64,000 nucleotides of DNA from Nocardia arthritidis (GTDB lineage Bacteria; Actinomycetota; Actinomycetes; Mycobacteriales; Mycobacteriaceae): NCBI RefSeq assembly GCF_011801145.1, contig NZ_CP046172.1, positions 6,386,001 through 6,450,000 on the forward strand, given 5' to 3'. Both the position numbers and the translations under genes were made by a program. The notes beneath the pieces were generated by a model. The model was not told the DNA's origin. It did no database searches and was given only the letters and a program-made list of their open reading frames with translations. How positions within the stretch are numbered: the first letter of the stretch is position 1; the number at the start of each line of letters is the position of its first letter. Shown in pieces: positions 46,593 to 56,470 of this stretch.

Positions 46593-49256
46593 TCAGCGGT
46601 GACGGGTAGCAGGTGCGAGCAATCCGAGCGTGCGTGCGCGGCCGACGGCATCGGTGCGGCGATGGACGCCGAGCTTGCCGTACAGGTTGCGCAGGTGGGT
46701 CTTGACGGTATTCGGCGAGACCGACAGTTCGCGGGCGATCTCCGGCGCGGACAATTGGGTCGGCAGATAACGCAGCACCCGAATCTCGCTGTCGCTCAAC
46801 GCTTCCAACGGTGTCCGCGGTTCGGCGGGCACGGCTTCCGCTGTGCCGAGCAGATTTTGGATCTCGAGGATCAGCGAGGCGTGGCCGGTCCGGCCGCGCG
46901 CCCGCCGCTCCAGCAATTCGGGAACGGGGTGCAGCAGGAACCACAGCAGCACCCCGTCGGGTTCGGCCTGGTCGAGCGCGCGCTCGAGCGCGACCTGTGC
47001 CGCATCCGATTCCCCGAGCGCCGCGCGGGCGATCGCCTCCAGCAGGAACCCTTGGGTCAACCAACCCGGCCAGAGCAGCGGGAGCGAACCGTCGAGCACC
47101 GGAGCCAAGGCGGTGAGCGCGGCATGCGGCGCACCCTCGGCGATCCGCAGCGCCGCCAGCGACAGGCGCAGCTCCGCACGTTCCCGGTCGGCCGCGTCGA
47201 AGCCCTCGAGGATCGCCGCGGCATGTTCGGTTCCGCTGTGGCGCATGACAGCCAGTATTCGGAAGGCCCGCAGGGTGGTAACCATGACGTTCGGCTCGGA
47301 AAGCCGGGCGGCGAACCGCTCGGCATCCAGCAGAGCGGCCACCGCCTCGCCGTTGCGGCCACGCGCGAATTCGGCGATGCCCTGGACACTGCGGATCGCC
47401 ATACCCGTCGCGGGCTGCGTCGCCGCGCGCAGTGTGCGGTCGGCGAGCCGCAGCCAGCTCTGCGCCTCCGTCAGCCGTCCCTGCCAAACCATCGTCGTCG
47501 CAAGCGCATTGGCGGCGATACCGGCCGCCGGTTCGTCGGTCCAGCCGTGCTGCGCGGCCAATTCCATTGCCCGCTCGCCGAATTCGATCGCCGCCGAAAA
47601 CGAGCCGAACATCGCGGTCATCGCCTGGTAAGCCAGGCTGGTGAATTCGAGGAACGGCCGCCCGATCCGGTGCGCCAGCTCCGCACCCTGCCGCAGATGT
47701 TCGACGGCCGCTTCGAAGTGCCCGATCGACGATTCGGTGGTGCCCAGGCTGACCAGGGCCAATGCGCGCAGGTCCGTGCCGGAGCCGGGCATCGACTCCT
47801 CGGCCGCCGCCTTCAGCTGGCGCGCCTCCTCGGTCGCCGCGGCCAGGTTCCAGCGATGCCGGGCCAGCAGCAATCGGATGATCCCGAGCATCAGTTGGGC
47901 GTGGGCGCGGCGTTCGGTCGGCACCGATGCCGCGGCACGTTCGGCCAGGTGCAGGTACTGCTCCTCCGCTTCGACGGGCGCCTGTCGCAGGGCATCGGCG
48001 AGCGACATCATCGTCAGCTCGCCATCGCCCGCGACGACGGCAGCGGGGAAATCGGCGAGTAGTTCGGCGACAGTACCGATTCGGCCGTCCATCAGCAGGC
48101 TGGGCCAGTGATCGGCCAGCAGGCGCGACGCCGAGCCCCAGTCCTGCGCCGCGAGCTCATGCCGAATCGCGTCGATCGGAGAGCCGTGCTCGGCGAACCA
48201 CGCCGCGGCGACCCGATGCAGCGCGGCGACCTCGTCGGGCGCGGTGCGGCGCAACTCCAACCGCAGCAGATCGGCGAACATCTGGTGGTAGCGAAAACAC
48301 GAGCGGGCCGCATCGAGCGAGGTGACGAAGGCGTTGGCCTGCTCGAGGTCCTGTAGCACCCGTTCGCTGCCGCTGTCGCCGGTCAACAGGTCGGCCAGCT
48401 CGCCGCTGACCCGCTCCAGCAGCGAGGTGCGCAGCAGCAGCCGTCGCACGTGATCGCTCTGCCGCTCGAGCACCTCGGCCAGCAGGTATTCGGCGACAGT
48501 ACGTTCACTGCCGGAGAATTCGGCCGCGAACCGGGCCGCATCCGCGCGCCCGGCCAGCGACAGCGCGGCCAGGCGCAGCCCTGCCGCCCAGCCCTCGGTC
48601 CGCCGGTGCAGCGCGGCCAGCGCCGCATCGGGCAACCGAATTCCGGCCAACTCCAGCAGTTCTCGCGTCTGCGCCGGGGTGAATCGCAGGTCGGCGGGAC
48701 GGATCTCGGTGAGCTCACCCTCCACCCGCAGCCGGTGCAGACCGATCCGCAGGTCGTGCCTGGTGGCCAGCACGAATCGCAGCGTCGCCGGCGCCCGCAG
48801 CACCAGCAACTCCAACTGGTGCAGCACCACCGCGGAATTCAACTCGTGTACGTCATCGATCACCAGCCAGAGCTGCTCAGGCAGCTGTGCGAGGTCATCG
48901 AGCAGCCGCTCCACCAGGGCCCATTCGTCCAATTCCGGTGCGGCCGATACGGTTCGCACGACCTGCGCCCCCACCGCCGTGTGCCGCAGCGCCTCCACGA
49001 CCGAGATCCAGAACCGCTGCGGATCGCGCTCGTCCCGCCGCACCGGCACCAGCGCGGCGCGGCCCGCCAGATCCTTCCCCGCGATCCACGACCGCAACAA
49101 AACCGTCTTCCCGGAGCCGGGCGGAGCCGACACCACGGTCACCCGCGCGGCACCGAGACGCTCGAAAAGCTCTGGGCGAGCGACGAGCCCGACGACATCG
49201 AGCCGAGAGCTTCCCTCGGAGGTCGAAGAGTCACCGGATCGCACGGTACGAATCAT
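46593..49256 (-). CDS. LAL-family (MalT-like) LuxR transcriptional activator
   Basis: An 887-residue large ATP-binding LuxR regulator. Near the N-terminus Walker A is SAPPGSGKTVLLRSW and Walker B is LWLVIDDVHEL; a STAND-type arginine finger region and a tetratricopeptide-like helical middle (ERRAHAQLMLGIIRLL, LAALRIAEGAPHAALTAL) follow. The C-terminus is the LuxR HTH: LSDSEIRVLRYLPTQLSAPEIARELSVSPNTVKTHLRNLYGKLGVHRR. LALs respond to a small ligand and activate operons, often secondary-metabolite clusters. The ATG at 49256 fits; the open frame to 49328 adds a non-family leader. It could control the neighbouring SDR or the metallophore cluster, but nothing in sequence proves this. Confidence 0.85.
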   Translation of the reverse strand: MIRTVRSGDSSTSEGSSRLDVVGLVARPELFERLGAARVTVVSAPPGSGKTVLLRSWIAGKDLAGRAALVPVRRDERDPQRFWISVVEALRHTAVGAQVVRTVSAAPELDEWALVERLLDDLAQLPEQLWLVIDDVHELNSAVVLHQLELLVLRAPATLRFVLATRHDLRIGLHRLRVEGELTEIRPADLRFTPAQTRELLELAGIRLPDAALAALHRRTEGWAAGLRLAALSLAGRADAARFAAEFSGSERTVAEYLLAEVLERQSDHVRRLLLRTSLLERVSGELADLLTGDSGSERVLQDLEQANAFVTSLDAARSCFRYHQMFADLLRLELRRTAPDEVAALHRVAAAWFAEHGSPIDAIRHELAAQDWGSASRLLADHWPSLLMDGRIGTVAELLADFPAAVVAGDGELTMMSLADALRQAPVEAEEQYLHLAERAAASVPTERRAHAQLMLGIIRLLLARHRWNLAAATEEARQLKAAAEESMPGSGTDLRALALVSLGTTESSIGHFEAAVEHLRQGAELAHRIGRPFLEFTSLAYQAMTAMFGSFSAAIEFGERAMELAAQHGWTDEPAAGIAANALATTMVWQGRLTEAQSWLRLADRTLRAATQPATGMAIRSVQGIAEFARGRNGEAVAALLDAERFAARLSEPNVMVTTLRAFRILAVMRHSGTEHAAAILEGFDAADRERAELRLSLAALRIAEGAPHAALTALAPVLDGSLPLLWPGWLTQGFLLEAIARAALGESDAAQVALERALDQAEPDGVLLWFLLHPVPELLERRARGRTGHASLILEIQNLLGTAEAVPAEPRTPLEALSDSEIRVLRYLPTQLSAPEIARELSVSPNTVKTHLRNLYGKLGVHRRTDAVGRARTLGLLAPATRHR

Positions 49257-49367
49257 CGCACAGCGGCGCCCCACCACGAATCGAGAGCCACACTGCGCCA
49301 ATGGAAATGACCCATCGGGTGGCGGCACGGCGATGCGGTGAAGCCCACGTCGCCGGTCGTCGATGAA

Positions 49368-50249
49368 CTATCTCGACCGTAGTTTAGCGACGGCGTTGAT
49401 AACCCGATCATGGTGTGGACCCGCGATGCGGGCGGCGAGTGTGGCCAGCCACGCGTCCGCACCGATCAGGACTTGGGCTCGACCGCGTTCGACGCCCGCC
49501 AGGATCGCGCGGGCCGCCGTATCGGCATCGGTGCGCGCGATCCGCCGCTCGAACCGCGCGATGACCTTGTGCGGGTCGACATCCGGAGCCACCAGCGCCG
49601 CCCGCGAGATCGGAGTCCGGATACCACCCGGAAAGACAACACTCACAGCCACATTCGACCCGGCCAGTTCGGCGCGCAGGCTCTCACCGAACGCGCGAAT
49701 CGCGAATTTGCTTGCCGCGTACGGGGCATGCTCGGCGCTGCCGACGAACCCCAGCGCCGAGGACAGGTTCGCGATCCGCGCGGGCTCACCGGTCGCGAGC
49801 AGGTGCGGCAGAAACGCCTTGGTGACATGGACTGTGCCCAAGAAATTCACGCCCATCACGGTCTCGAAATCCGCGTCCGGCGTCGACGCGACAGTACCGA
49901 CATGCAAGATGCCGGCACAGGTCACCAGGACATCACACCTGCCGAACCGCTCGATCGTGTCGGCGGCGAAAGCATTCGATGCGTCACGGTCGTGGACGTC
50001 GGTCTGGCTGATCTCGACCCGTCCCGATCCCGTGCACAGCTGTTTCGTCTCACCGACCTTCGCGGCGTCGATATCCGCCAGCGCCAGGTGCGCGCCCCGG
50101 CGGCTCAGTTCCAACGACAGTTCGCGGCCTATCCCCGAGCCGGCGCCGGTGATGGCGACGATTCTTCCGTTGTACCAATCAAATTGTCCCCCACCTATTT
50201 TCCGTCCGAGGAAGGCCATCGCCCGGGCACCCATACCGCGACTGCTCAT
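49368..50249 (-). CDS. Short-chain dehydrogenase/reductase
   Basis: A 293-residue classical SDR. NAD(P) motif TGAGSGIGRELSLELSRRG (TGxxxGxG), downstream ADIDAAK and TCAGI (the NxAG-like motif), the active site with Ser in NLSSALGFVG and YAASK as YxxxK. A helix near the end carries AARAILAGVERGRAQVLIGADA. Substrate unknown. Fragments of a very similar gene survive at 38617-38668 and 40740-40996, so this family was duplicated here. ATG at 50249; no strong ribosome site. Confidence 0.85.
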   Translation of the reverse strand: MSSRGMGARAMAFLGRKIGGGQFDWYNGRIVAITGAGSGIGRELSLELSRRGAHLALADIDAAKVGETKQLCTGSGRVEISQTDVHDRDASNAFAADTIERFGRCDVLVTCAGILHVGTVASTPDADFETVMGVNFLGTVHVTKAFLPHLLATGEPARIANLSSALGFVGSAEHAPYAASKFAIRAFGESLRAELAGSNVAVSVVFPGGIRTPISRAALVAPDVDPHKVIARFERRIARTDADTAARAILAGVERGRAQVLIGADAWLATLAARIAGPHHDRVINAVAKLRSR

Positions 50250-50306
50250 ACGTCGAAGCCTATGTCGATACGCCGGGTCGACCGCCTGAATCCCGTAGTT
50301 CCGTCC

Positions 50307-50936
50307 CTACTCCCCCGCAGGCAGCGGCCGGAGCGCGGTGGCGAGTTGAAACGTGTTGTCTACCCGCGTTATTCGCACATCGGTGAATCCGGCGTCGGTG
50401 AGCAGTGTGTGGAGTTCGTCATCGGTGCGCAAATGCATGCGGCGGGCGACAGGGGGCGGGGCGATTTTCGAGGGCGGGTTCGGGGCCACCGTGTGCAGGA
50501 CGAGTCGTCCGCCGGGGGCGAGGATGCGGTGCAGTTCGGTCAGGGCGCGCGGGGCGTCCAGGTAGAAAAGGACATTCATCAGGGCGGCCGCGGTGTAGGT
50601 GGCGTCGGGGAGCGGGAGGGCCTCGGCGGTTGCGTTGACGACCTCGAGCCGGCCGGTTCGCACGGCGTCGGCGTTGTTCCGCTCGGTGAGCGCCACCATG
50701 TCGGCGCTGTGGTCCACCGCCGTTGCGCGGCAGCCGGATTCCAGTGCCCAGTGGATGAAGGTGCCTCCGCCGCAACCGATTTCGACGAGGTTGTCCTCGG
50801 GCGTGAGCGCCAGCGCCCGCAGGGTCGTGCGGAAGATGTCGTGGTGGGCCTTCATATCCCGCCACCAGAACCGGGCGATGGGGCCGCGCGGGCTCTTCAG
50901 GATGCGGTCGGTGAAGATGTCGGCGATGCCGGGCAT
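50307..50936 (-). CDS. Class I SAM-dependent methyltransferase
   Basis: A 209-residue methyltransferase. Motif I is LVEIGCGGGTFIHWAL, the SAM acidic residue is in TAVDHSADMVALT, motif II is YTAAALMNVLFYLD and motif III RILAPGGRLVLHTVAP. A leading helical cap (ADIFTDRILKSPRGPIARFWWRDMKAHHDIF) may bind the substrate. It is 30 bp from the aldo/keto reductase gene on the same strand, so the two may form an operon. Substrate unknown. Confidence 0.85.
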   Translation of the reverse strand: MPGIADIFTDRILKSPRGPIARFWWRDMKAHHDIFRTTLRALALTPEDNLVEIGCGGGTFIHWALESGCRATAVDHSADMVALTERNNADAVRTGRLEVVNATAEALPLPDATYTAAALMNVLFYLDAPRALTELHRILAPGGRLVLHTVAPNPPSKIAPPPVARRMHLRTDDELHTLLTDAGFTDVRITRVDNTFQLATALRPLPAGE

Positions 50937-50966
50937 CGGGAGTTACCTCATTTCGAGTCGGGTGGG

Positions 50967-52064
50967 CTACCGCGCGATGCGCAGGTCGCCGAATACGGTG
51001 CGACGGGCCAGCGGGCGGGCGAGGAAGTTGTGCGGGAAGCCGGGGTCGACGGCGGAGGCCGTATCCAGTCGGCGCAGCTGATGGTCGTCGAATTCGATGC
51101 CGAGCGCGGCCAGATTGTCGTCGAGCTGGGCGACGGTGCGGGCGCCGAGAATGGGCGCGGTCACCGCCGGATTGCGCAGCACCCAGGCCAGCGCCACCTG
51201 GGCGGGCGTGCGTCCCAGCTCCTCGGCGGTCGCACCGACCAGCGCGGCCAGCGCGAGTCCCCGTTCGGTTAGCGAATCATTCGCCGCGGCAAGGCTTTTC
51301 CGGGATCCGCCCGAGGTGTCCGGCGCGTCCAGGTCGGCGGCCCGGTACTTGCCGGTCAGCACGCCACCGGCCAGGGGCGACCAGGCCACCACGCCCAAGC
51401 CCAATTCCTGTGCCATCGGCACGAGTTCGCGCTCACCGGTCCGCTCTATCAAGTTGTATTCGATTTGCAGGGCCACCAGCGGTGACCAACCCCGCAACTC
51501 CGCGATCGTCTGCATGCGGGCCACCTGCCAGGCGGGGGTATTCGAAATGCCGACGTAGAGCACCTTGCCGGCCCGCACCAGGTCGTCGAGGCCGCGCATG
51601 ATCTCCTCGACCGGCGTGAGCCCGTCCCACAGGTGCGGATACAGCAGGTCGATGTAGTCCGTGCGCAGGCGGCGCAGACTGGCCTCGACCGAGGCGATCA
51701 TGCTCTTGCGATGGTTGCCGCCGGAGTTCGGATCGGTGAGTCGGCGCAGCGCACTGTATTTCGTTGCCAGCACCAGGCTTTCACGCATGGGAGCGGCGAA
51801 TTCGCCGACCCATTCCTCGGCGGTGCCGCCGGTGTACCCACTGGCGGTGTCGATGAAGTTGCCACCGCGGCCGGTGTAGCCGTCGAAGATTCGGCGCGCT
51901 TCGTCTTTGGCTGCGCCCCAGCCCCATTCGGTGCCGAAGGTCATGGTCCCGAGCGCCAGCGGCGAGACCCGCAGCCCCGACCTGCCGAGCAACCGGTAGT
52001 GGTCGAGGTCCGCAGCCGTCGGCGCGGATCCCGCAGGATCCCGGGATCCAGGTTCCACCAACAT
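50967..52064 (-). CDS. Aldo/keto reductase
   Basis: A 365-residue AKR of the (beta/alpha)8 type. LALGTMTFGTEWGWG and FIDTASGYTGGTAEEWVGEF carry the catalytic Asp-Tyr, LVLATKYS the Lys and DYIDLLYPHLWDG the His-type region, with the C-terminal NADPH motif PILGARTVAQLDDNL. It reduces an aldehyde, ketone or thiazoline-like precursor with NADPH; in this context a role beside the divergent NRPS is possible but not shown. ATG at 52064; it shares the 120-bp divergent promoter region with the NRPS gene. Confidence 0.85.
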   Translation of the reverse strand: MLVEPGSRDPAGSAPTAADLDHYRLLGRSGLRVSPLALGTMTFGTEWGWGAAKDEARRIFDGYTGRGGNFIDTASGYTGGTAEEWVGEFAAPMRESLVLATKYSALRRLTDPNSGGNHRKSMIASVEASLRRLRTDYIDLLYPHLWDGLTPVEEIMRGLDDLVRAGKVLYVGISNTPAWQVARMQTIAELRGWSPLVALQIEYNLIERTGERELVPMAQELGLGVVAWSPLAGGVLTGKYRAADLDAPDTSGGSRKSLAAANDSLTERGLALAALVGATAEELGRTPAQVALAWVLRNPAVTAPILGARTVAQLDDNLAALGIEFDDHQLRRLDTASAVDPGFPHNFLARPLARRTVFGDLRIAR

Positions 52065-52117
52065 ATTTCATCCCCTCCGGCGCACGCGGAGCCATGGCGG
52101 CGATATTCGCGCCGCCG

Positions 52118-52146
52118 TTGCTAATGACATTCGTTTTCATTAATCT
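52118..52146 (+). promoter_or_regulatory. Zur-box-like operator inside the NRPS promoter
   Basis: TTGCTA (-35, 52118-52123) and TAATCT (-10, 52141-52146) are 17 bp apart. Between them lies an inverted repeat with 6-bp arms TAATGA (52122-52127) and TCATTA (52137-52142); the inner 15 bp, TGACATTCGTTTTCA, match the actinobacterial Zur consensus TGAAAATGATTTTCA at 11 of 15 positions. Such a site would let zinc-loaded Zur block transcription. Transcription would start about 30 bp before the GTG at 52183. Confidence 0.65.
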
Positions 52147-52182
52147 AGGCCCGATGGCTTCATTGAGCAAGGGCTGGAGATA

Positions 52183-55100
52183 GTGACGGCAGCAGACGAA
52201 GTGCGACGGTGCGTGGCAACGGTGCTCGATATCGATCCACAGGAAATCCCCACGGCACAACGGCTGCAGGAGTTGGGCATGGACTCGTTCCTCGCCGTGC
52301 GACTCCATCTGCGACTGGGCGAGCGGTTGGGCGTCAGGGTACCGCTGGAATCGTTCGTCGGTGCCACGCTCGACTCGCTGATCGCGCAGGTCGAGCGGCA
52401 CACACCGGGAAGTGCCGACAACGTGCCCGTAATCGCCGGTCCGGCAGTGACATTCACCGGCGACGCAACCCCGGTCGAGGCGGAACTGACCCCGATTCAG
52501 GCGTCCTATTGGGTCGGCCGGGACCCGGATATGCCGCTGGGCGGCGTGACCACCCACTACTACTTCGAATTCGACCGAGCCCCAGAACATTTCGTCGCAG
52601 CGGACCCGGCGGCGGAGATCGCCGCCCTGGAGGACGCATGGAATCGGCTCGTGGACCGGCACGAGATGCTGCGGGCCACGATCACCGACGACGGCCGTCA
52701 GCGCGTGGAGCCGCCCGGGCGGCGTTACCGGATCGGCGTGACCGATCTGCGCGACCGGCCCGCCGACGCCGCACGAGTGCTCGACGAATTGCGCTGCGAC
52801 AAGTCACATCAGGTGCGCGACACCGCGGTCTGGCCGCTGTTCGATATCCACGCGGCCGTGCTGCCCGGCGGCGGACTGCGGCTGTTCGTGGGATTCGACA
52901 TCATCGTGCTGGATATGGCGAGCTGGATCCTGCTCATGCGCCAGTGGGGCGAGCTGGTCACCGATCCGGCCACGAATCTGCCTGCGACGGAATCGTTCCT
53001 GCGCATCCTGCACGAGCGCGGCACTGCCGAGGCGGCACGCCGCGAGCGCGATCGCGACTACTGGCAGACGCGTGCGCCGGGGCTTCCTGCCGGACCGCGC
53101 CTACCGTATATCGTTGCGCCCGAACAGGTTCGATGTCCGACCTTCCGTCGGCATCCGGCCGAATTGGCGGCCGACGAATGGTCGGCACTGACCGCCCGAG
53201 CGGCAACCCACGGACTCACCCCCACCGCCGTGCTGCTGGCCGCGTTCGGGCTCACCCTCACCCGCTGGGGCGCGAGCGAGCCGTTCTGCCTGAACACCAC
53301 CCTGTTCGATCGCCTCGATCCCGCCGAGCACAGCGTCGTCGGCGATTTCAGCACCACCGCCCTGGTGGAACTACCCGCGCTCGATCCACGGTCCTGGCGG
53401 GGTTTCGCCGACTTCGCCACCCAGGTGAATGCCCGGTTCTGGGCCGATCTGGAACATCGCTCCTACAGCGGCGTCGAGGTGCAGCGCAGCCAAGCCGGTG
53501 ATCTCGCGCCACGCTATCCGGTCGTATTCACCAGCGGTGTCGGGCTCGGTCAAGCCGAATATCCGGCCGCGCGCTGGCTCGGCACGGAGGTGTTCGGGGT
53601 GTCGCAGACGCCGCAGGTGGTGCTCGATCACATCGTTTGGGACGAGGCAGGTGGCCTGCGGATCGCCTGGGACGCGGTGGTGGAGGTGCTACCCGCCGAA
53701 TTCGTCGCCGGGATGCTCGCCGCCTACGTGCGCCTGCTGCGTCGACTGTCGGCCGACGAGAAGGCTTGGACAACTGTCGATCTCGGCTGGGATCCGAGTT
53801 TCGAGCCGAAACCGCCGCCGCACGCGCAGACCGGTGGCGGGCCGCTGATCATGGACCCGCAGGTGCGCGCGGCGGATGACCGGCCGCACGCCCCCGCCGT
53901 GTTGGGAACGAACGGCACGATCACCCACGCCGACCTGCTGTCTCGCTCCCGCAACGTCGCAGCCCGCCTGGCGGCCGCCGGGGTTCGCCCCGGCGAGCGC
54001 GTGGCGGTGGTCGCACCGAAATCCGAGGAGCAGGTCGTCGCGGTCTACGGAATACTCTGGGCCGGAGGCACATTCGTGCCCATCGAGCCGGACTGGCCGG
54101 ATACTCGGATCGAATCCGCCTGCCGCCGTGCGGGAATCGTGCACGCGTTGGTTACCGCGAAGTCCGTGACCCGGCTGCCGCAGGGCGTGACCGCACATCT
54201 CATCGACGACTCCCCCTGCGACACGGTCGAACCGGCACGCGCCGCACCGGACGAATTGGCGTACGTCATCTTCACCTCCGGTTCGACGGGCGAACCCAAG
54301 GGCGTCGCTATCGAGCATCGCGCCGCGCGCACCACGATCGACGACATCAACGACCGGTTCGATATCGGTCCCGGCGACCGGGTACTCGCCTTGTCGGCGT
54401 TGAGTTTCGACCTGTCCGTCTACGACCTGTTCGGTGTGCTCGGCGCGGGTGGCGCGCTGGTGCTACCCGACGCGGATCGGCAGCGTGATCCGGGGCATTG
54501 GTGCGATCTGATTGCGGCACACGGTATTACGGTGTGGAACACCGCTCCCGCGGTGGCCGAGATGCTCGTCGAATACGCCGAGGCGGATCCGGCCGCCGCG
54601 GCACTGTTGCGGTCGCTGCGGATCATGCTGCTTTCGGGCGACTGGATTCCGATCTCGCTGCCGGACCGGCTGCGCGCCCTGGTCCCCGAGCTCCGGGTGA
54701 TCAGTCTGGGCGGTGCGACGGAGGCGTCGATCTGGTCGATCTGCTATCCGATCGAGCAGATCGCGCCGGAGTGGACGAGTATCCCGTACGGGCGGGCCCT
54801 GCGCGACCAGTTCTTCCTGATCTTGGACGAGGACGGCCGTCCGTGTGCCGTCGGCGAGCCGGGCGAGTTGCATATCGGCGGGGCCGGGCTGGCTCGAGGT
54901 TATGTCGGCGACGAGGAACAGACCGCGCGCCGATTCGTGCACGACCCCGTACTCGGCGAACGTCTTTACCGGACAGGGGATCTGGGTCGATGGCGGGTCG
55001 ACGGTGCGATCGAATTCCTCGGACGCACCGATCGCCAGGTCAAGATCCGCGGCCACCGCATCGAGCTCGGCGAGATCGAGGCGGCGCTGACCCGGTTCCC

Positions 55101-55986
55101 CGGTATCCGCCGCTGTGTGGCGGCCGCCGTGCCCGGCCCCGACGATCGGCCGCGTCTGGTCGCCTATCTCGTCACAGAGTCACCGCGCCTCGATCAAGGG
55201 GAACTGGCCGCCTACGCGGCGACGCGGCTACCGCGATACATGGTGCCGAGCCACTGGATTCAGCTCGATGCCATCCCGCTCACCTCGAACGGCAAGGTCG
55301 ATGTCGCGAATCTGCCGAATCCCTTCCGCCGCAACGGCGATACGGCATTCGCCGAACTGCCCGCGACCGCCGATGACACACTCCCGCACGTCGACGCGAG
55401 CTGGCTGACCGAGGCCGTGCGACAGGCCGGTGACTTCGGGCTGACCGTCGCGGTGCGATTCGAGCCCGGCGATGCCCAGGGAGCGACGGCGCTCGCGAAG
55501 GCGGGCGAGTTGGCACGCGCACTGCGCGCGGCCGTTCCGGAACTGGATCTCGAAACCATCGAAATGCCCGGCTCCGCAACGAGTCTCATCGAGCTGCGGC
55601 CCACAACAGCGCCGGAACGGCTCGAAGGTGCCGCGGATATCGAGCGCGCGGTCCTCGCCGTATTCACCGAACTGCTCGGCCCCGGAGTCGCCACGACCAC
55701 CGCCTTCTACGACCTCGGTGCGACATCGCTGACCCTGGTGCGCGCGCACCGCCGACTGCGCGATCTCGCTCCGGCGCTGACGGTTCCGGATATCTTCCGG
55801 CTCGGATCGATCCACCGGCTAGCGATGTGGATCGCGGGCCGATCCCGCGACCGGAACCCGGCGCGGATCGAAAGCCGCGCCGAATCCTTACGCGCCGGAA
55901 TAGATCTCACCGACGCCGATGCGCGCGGGCGCCGTCGGCGCAGCCATCGTTCGAAAGCGAGGCCGACATCGTATGTCGCTCACTGA
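52183..55986 (+). CDS. NRPS: carrier - heterocyclisation - adenylation (Cys) - carrier
   Basis: A 1267-residue NRPS. A carrier domain comes first ([10 protein letters not shown]35, aryl- or peptidyl-carrier type). A heterocyclisation domain follows (about 100-520), with DIIVLD (239-244) as the Cy DxxxxD motif. The A domain (about 555-1045) carries [11 protein letters not shown] and the specificity code D-L-Y-N-L-S-L-I-W, the cysteine code of yersiniabactin and pyochelin NRPSs. The C-terminal carrier has [12 protein letters not shown]. It should load Cys and cyclise it with an acyl group on the first carrier, giving a thiazoline. No starter A domain is present, so the starter must come from a trans ligase outside the window. 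GGAG precedes GTG 52183. Confidence 0.9.
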   Translation: MTAADEVRRCVATVLDIDPQEIPTAQRLQELGMDSFLAVRLHLRLGERLGVRVPLESFVGATLDSLIAQVERHTPGSADNVPVIAGPAVTFTGDATPVEAELTPIQASYWVGRDPDMPLGGVTTHYYFEFDRAPEHFVAADPAAEIAALEDAWNRLVDRHEMLRATITDDGRQRVEPPGRRYRIGVTDLRDRPADAARVLDELRCDKSHQVRDTAVWPLFDIHAAVLPGGGLRLFVGFDIIVLDMASWILLMRQWGELVTDPATNLPATESFLRILHERGTAEAARRERDRDYWQTRAPGLPAGPRLPYIVAPEQVRCPTFRRHPAELAADEWSALTARAATHGLTPTAVLLAAFGLTLTRWGASEPFCLNTTLFDRLDPAEHSVVGDFSTTALVELPALDPRSWRGFADFATQVNARFWADLEHRSYSGVEVQRSQAGDLAPRYPVVFTSGVGLGQAEYPAARWLGTEVFGVSQTPQVVLDHIVWDEAGGLRIAWDAVVEVLPAEFVAGMLAAYVRLLRRLSADEKAWTTVDLGWDPSFEPKPPPHAQTGGGPLIMDPQVRAADDRPHAPAVLGTNGTITHADLLSRSRNVAARLAAAGVRPGERVAVVAPKSEEQVVAVYGILWAGGTFVPIEPDWPDTRIESACRRAGIVHALVTAKSVTRLPQGVTAHLIDDSPCDTVEPARAAPDELAYVIFTSGSTGEPKGVAIEHRAARTTIDDINDRFDIGPGDRVLALSALSFDLSVYDLFGVLGAGGALVLPDADRQRDPGHWCDLIAAHGITVWNTAPAVAEMLVEYAEADPAAAALLRSLRIMLLSGDWIPISLPDRLRALVPELRVISLGGATEASIWSICYPIEQIAPEWTSIPYGRALRDQFFLILDEDGRPCAVGEPGELHIGGAGLARGYVGDEEQTARRFVHDPVLGERLYRTGDLGRWRVDGAIEFLGRTDRQVKIRGHRIELGEIEAALTRFPGIRRCVAAAVPGPDDRPRLVAYLVTESPRLDQGELAAYAATRLPRYMVPSHWIQLDAIPLTSNGKVDVANLPNPFRRNGDTAFAELPATADDTLPHVDASWLTEAVRQAGDFGLTVAVRFEPGDAQGATALAKAGELARALRAAVPELDLETIEMPGSATSLIELRPTTAPERLEGAADIERAVLAVFTELLGPGVATTTAFYDLGATSLTLVRAHRRLRDLAPALTVPDIFRLGSIHRLAMWIAGRSRDRNPARIESRAESLRAGIDLTDADARGRRRRSHRSKARPTSYVAH

Positions 55987-56470
55987 CACCGTGCACCGCA
56001 TCCGCACGACCCTGTCCCGCCGTGACGATCGGCGCCAGCGCTTCGCCGCCCGCGCGGAACATCGCACCGGCACACCCACGCAGGTGGACGTCCGCATCGG
56101 CGGCCACACCGTGCGGGTCGACGAGCCGATGGCGGCCGGGGGCACCGACACCGGGCCGGATCCGATCGGACTCGCCCTCGCGGCGCTCGGCACCTGCCAG
56201 GTCGTCACGTATCGCTTTCACGCCGCCCGGCTGGGAGTCGAGATCGATTCCCTCGCAATCGAAGTCGAGGGCCTGCTGGATATGGGCCCGGTCTTCGGGT
56301 TCGACGCGGCCACCCGGCCCGGCCAGATACGCATGCGGGCCGAGGTGAGCGGGCCCGACGACCCCGGGCGCTACCGGGAGCTACAGCGACTCGTCGAACA
56401 GTCGTGTCCGGTGCTGGCGCTGGCACAGGGAAAGACCACCGTGATTTCGGAGTTGGAGATCGTCTCGTGA
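55973..56470 (+). CDS. OsmC-family protein within the metallophore operon
   Basis: A 165-residue OsmC/Ohr-like protein. The two catalytic cysteines are C75 ([12 protein letters not shown]) and C145 ([12 protein letters not shown]), both in OsmC positions, with the Gly-rich [15 protein letters not shown] loop. OsmC-type enzymes reduce organic peroxides with thiol donors. Its start overlaps the NRPS stop by 14 nt and its stop overlaps the PKS start (GTGA), so all three are co-translated. This is unusual inside an NRPS-PKS operon and may protect thiol or thiazoline intermediates, or act on the product; this is inference. Confidence 0.75.
   Translation: MSLTDTVHRIRTTLSRRDDRRQRFAARAEHRTGTPTQVDVRIGGHTVRVDEPMAAGGTDTGPDPIGLALAALGTCQVVTYRFHAARLGVEIDSLAIEVEGLLDMGPVFGFDAATRPGQIRMRAEVSGPDDPGRYRELQRLVEQSCPVLALAQGKTTVISELEIVS

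Noticed and set aside
46599..48062. Plus-strand frame opposite the LuxR gene
   Set aside because: Antisense shadow; the LuxR frame has Walker and HTH motifs.
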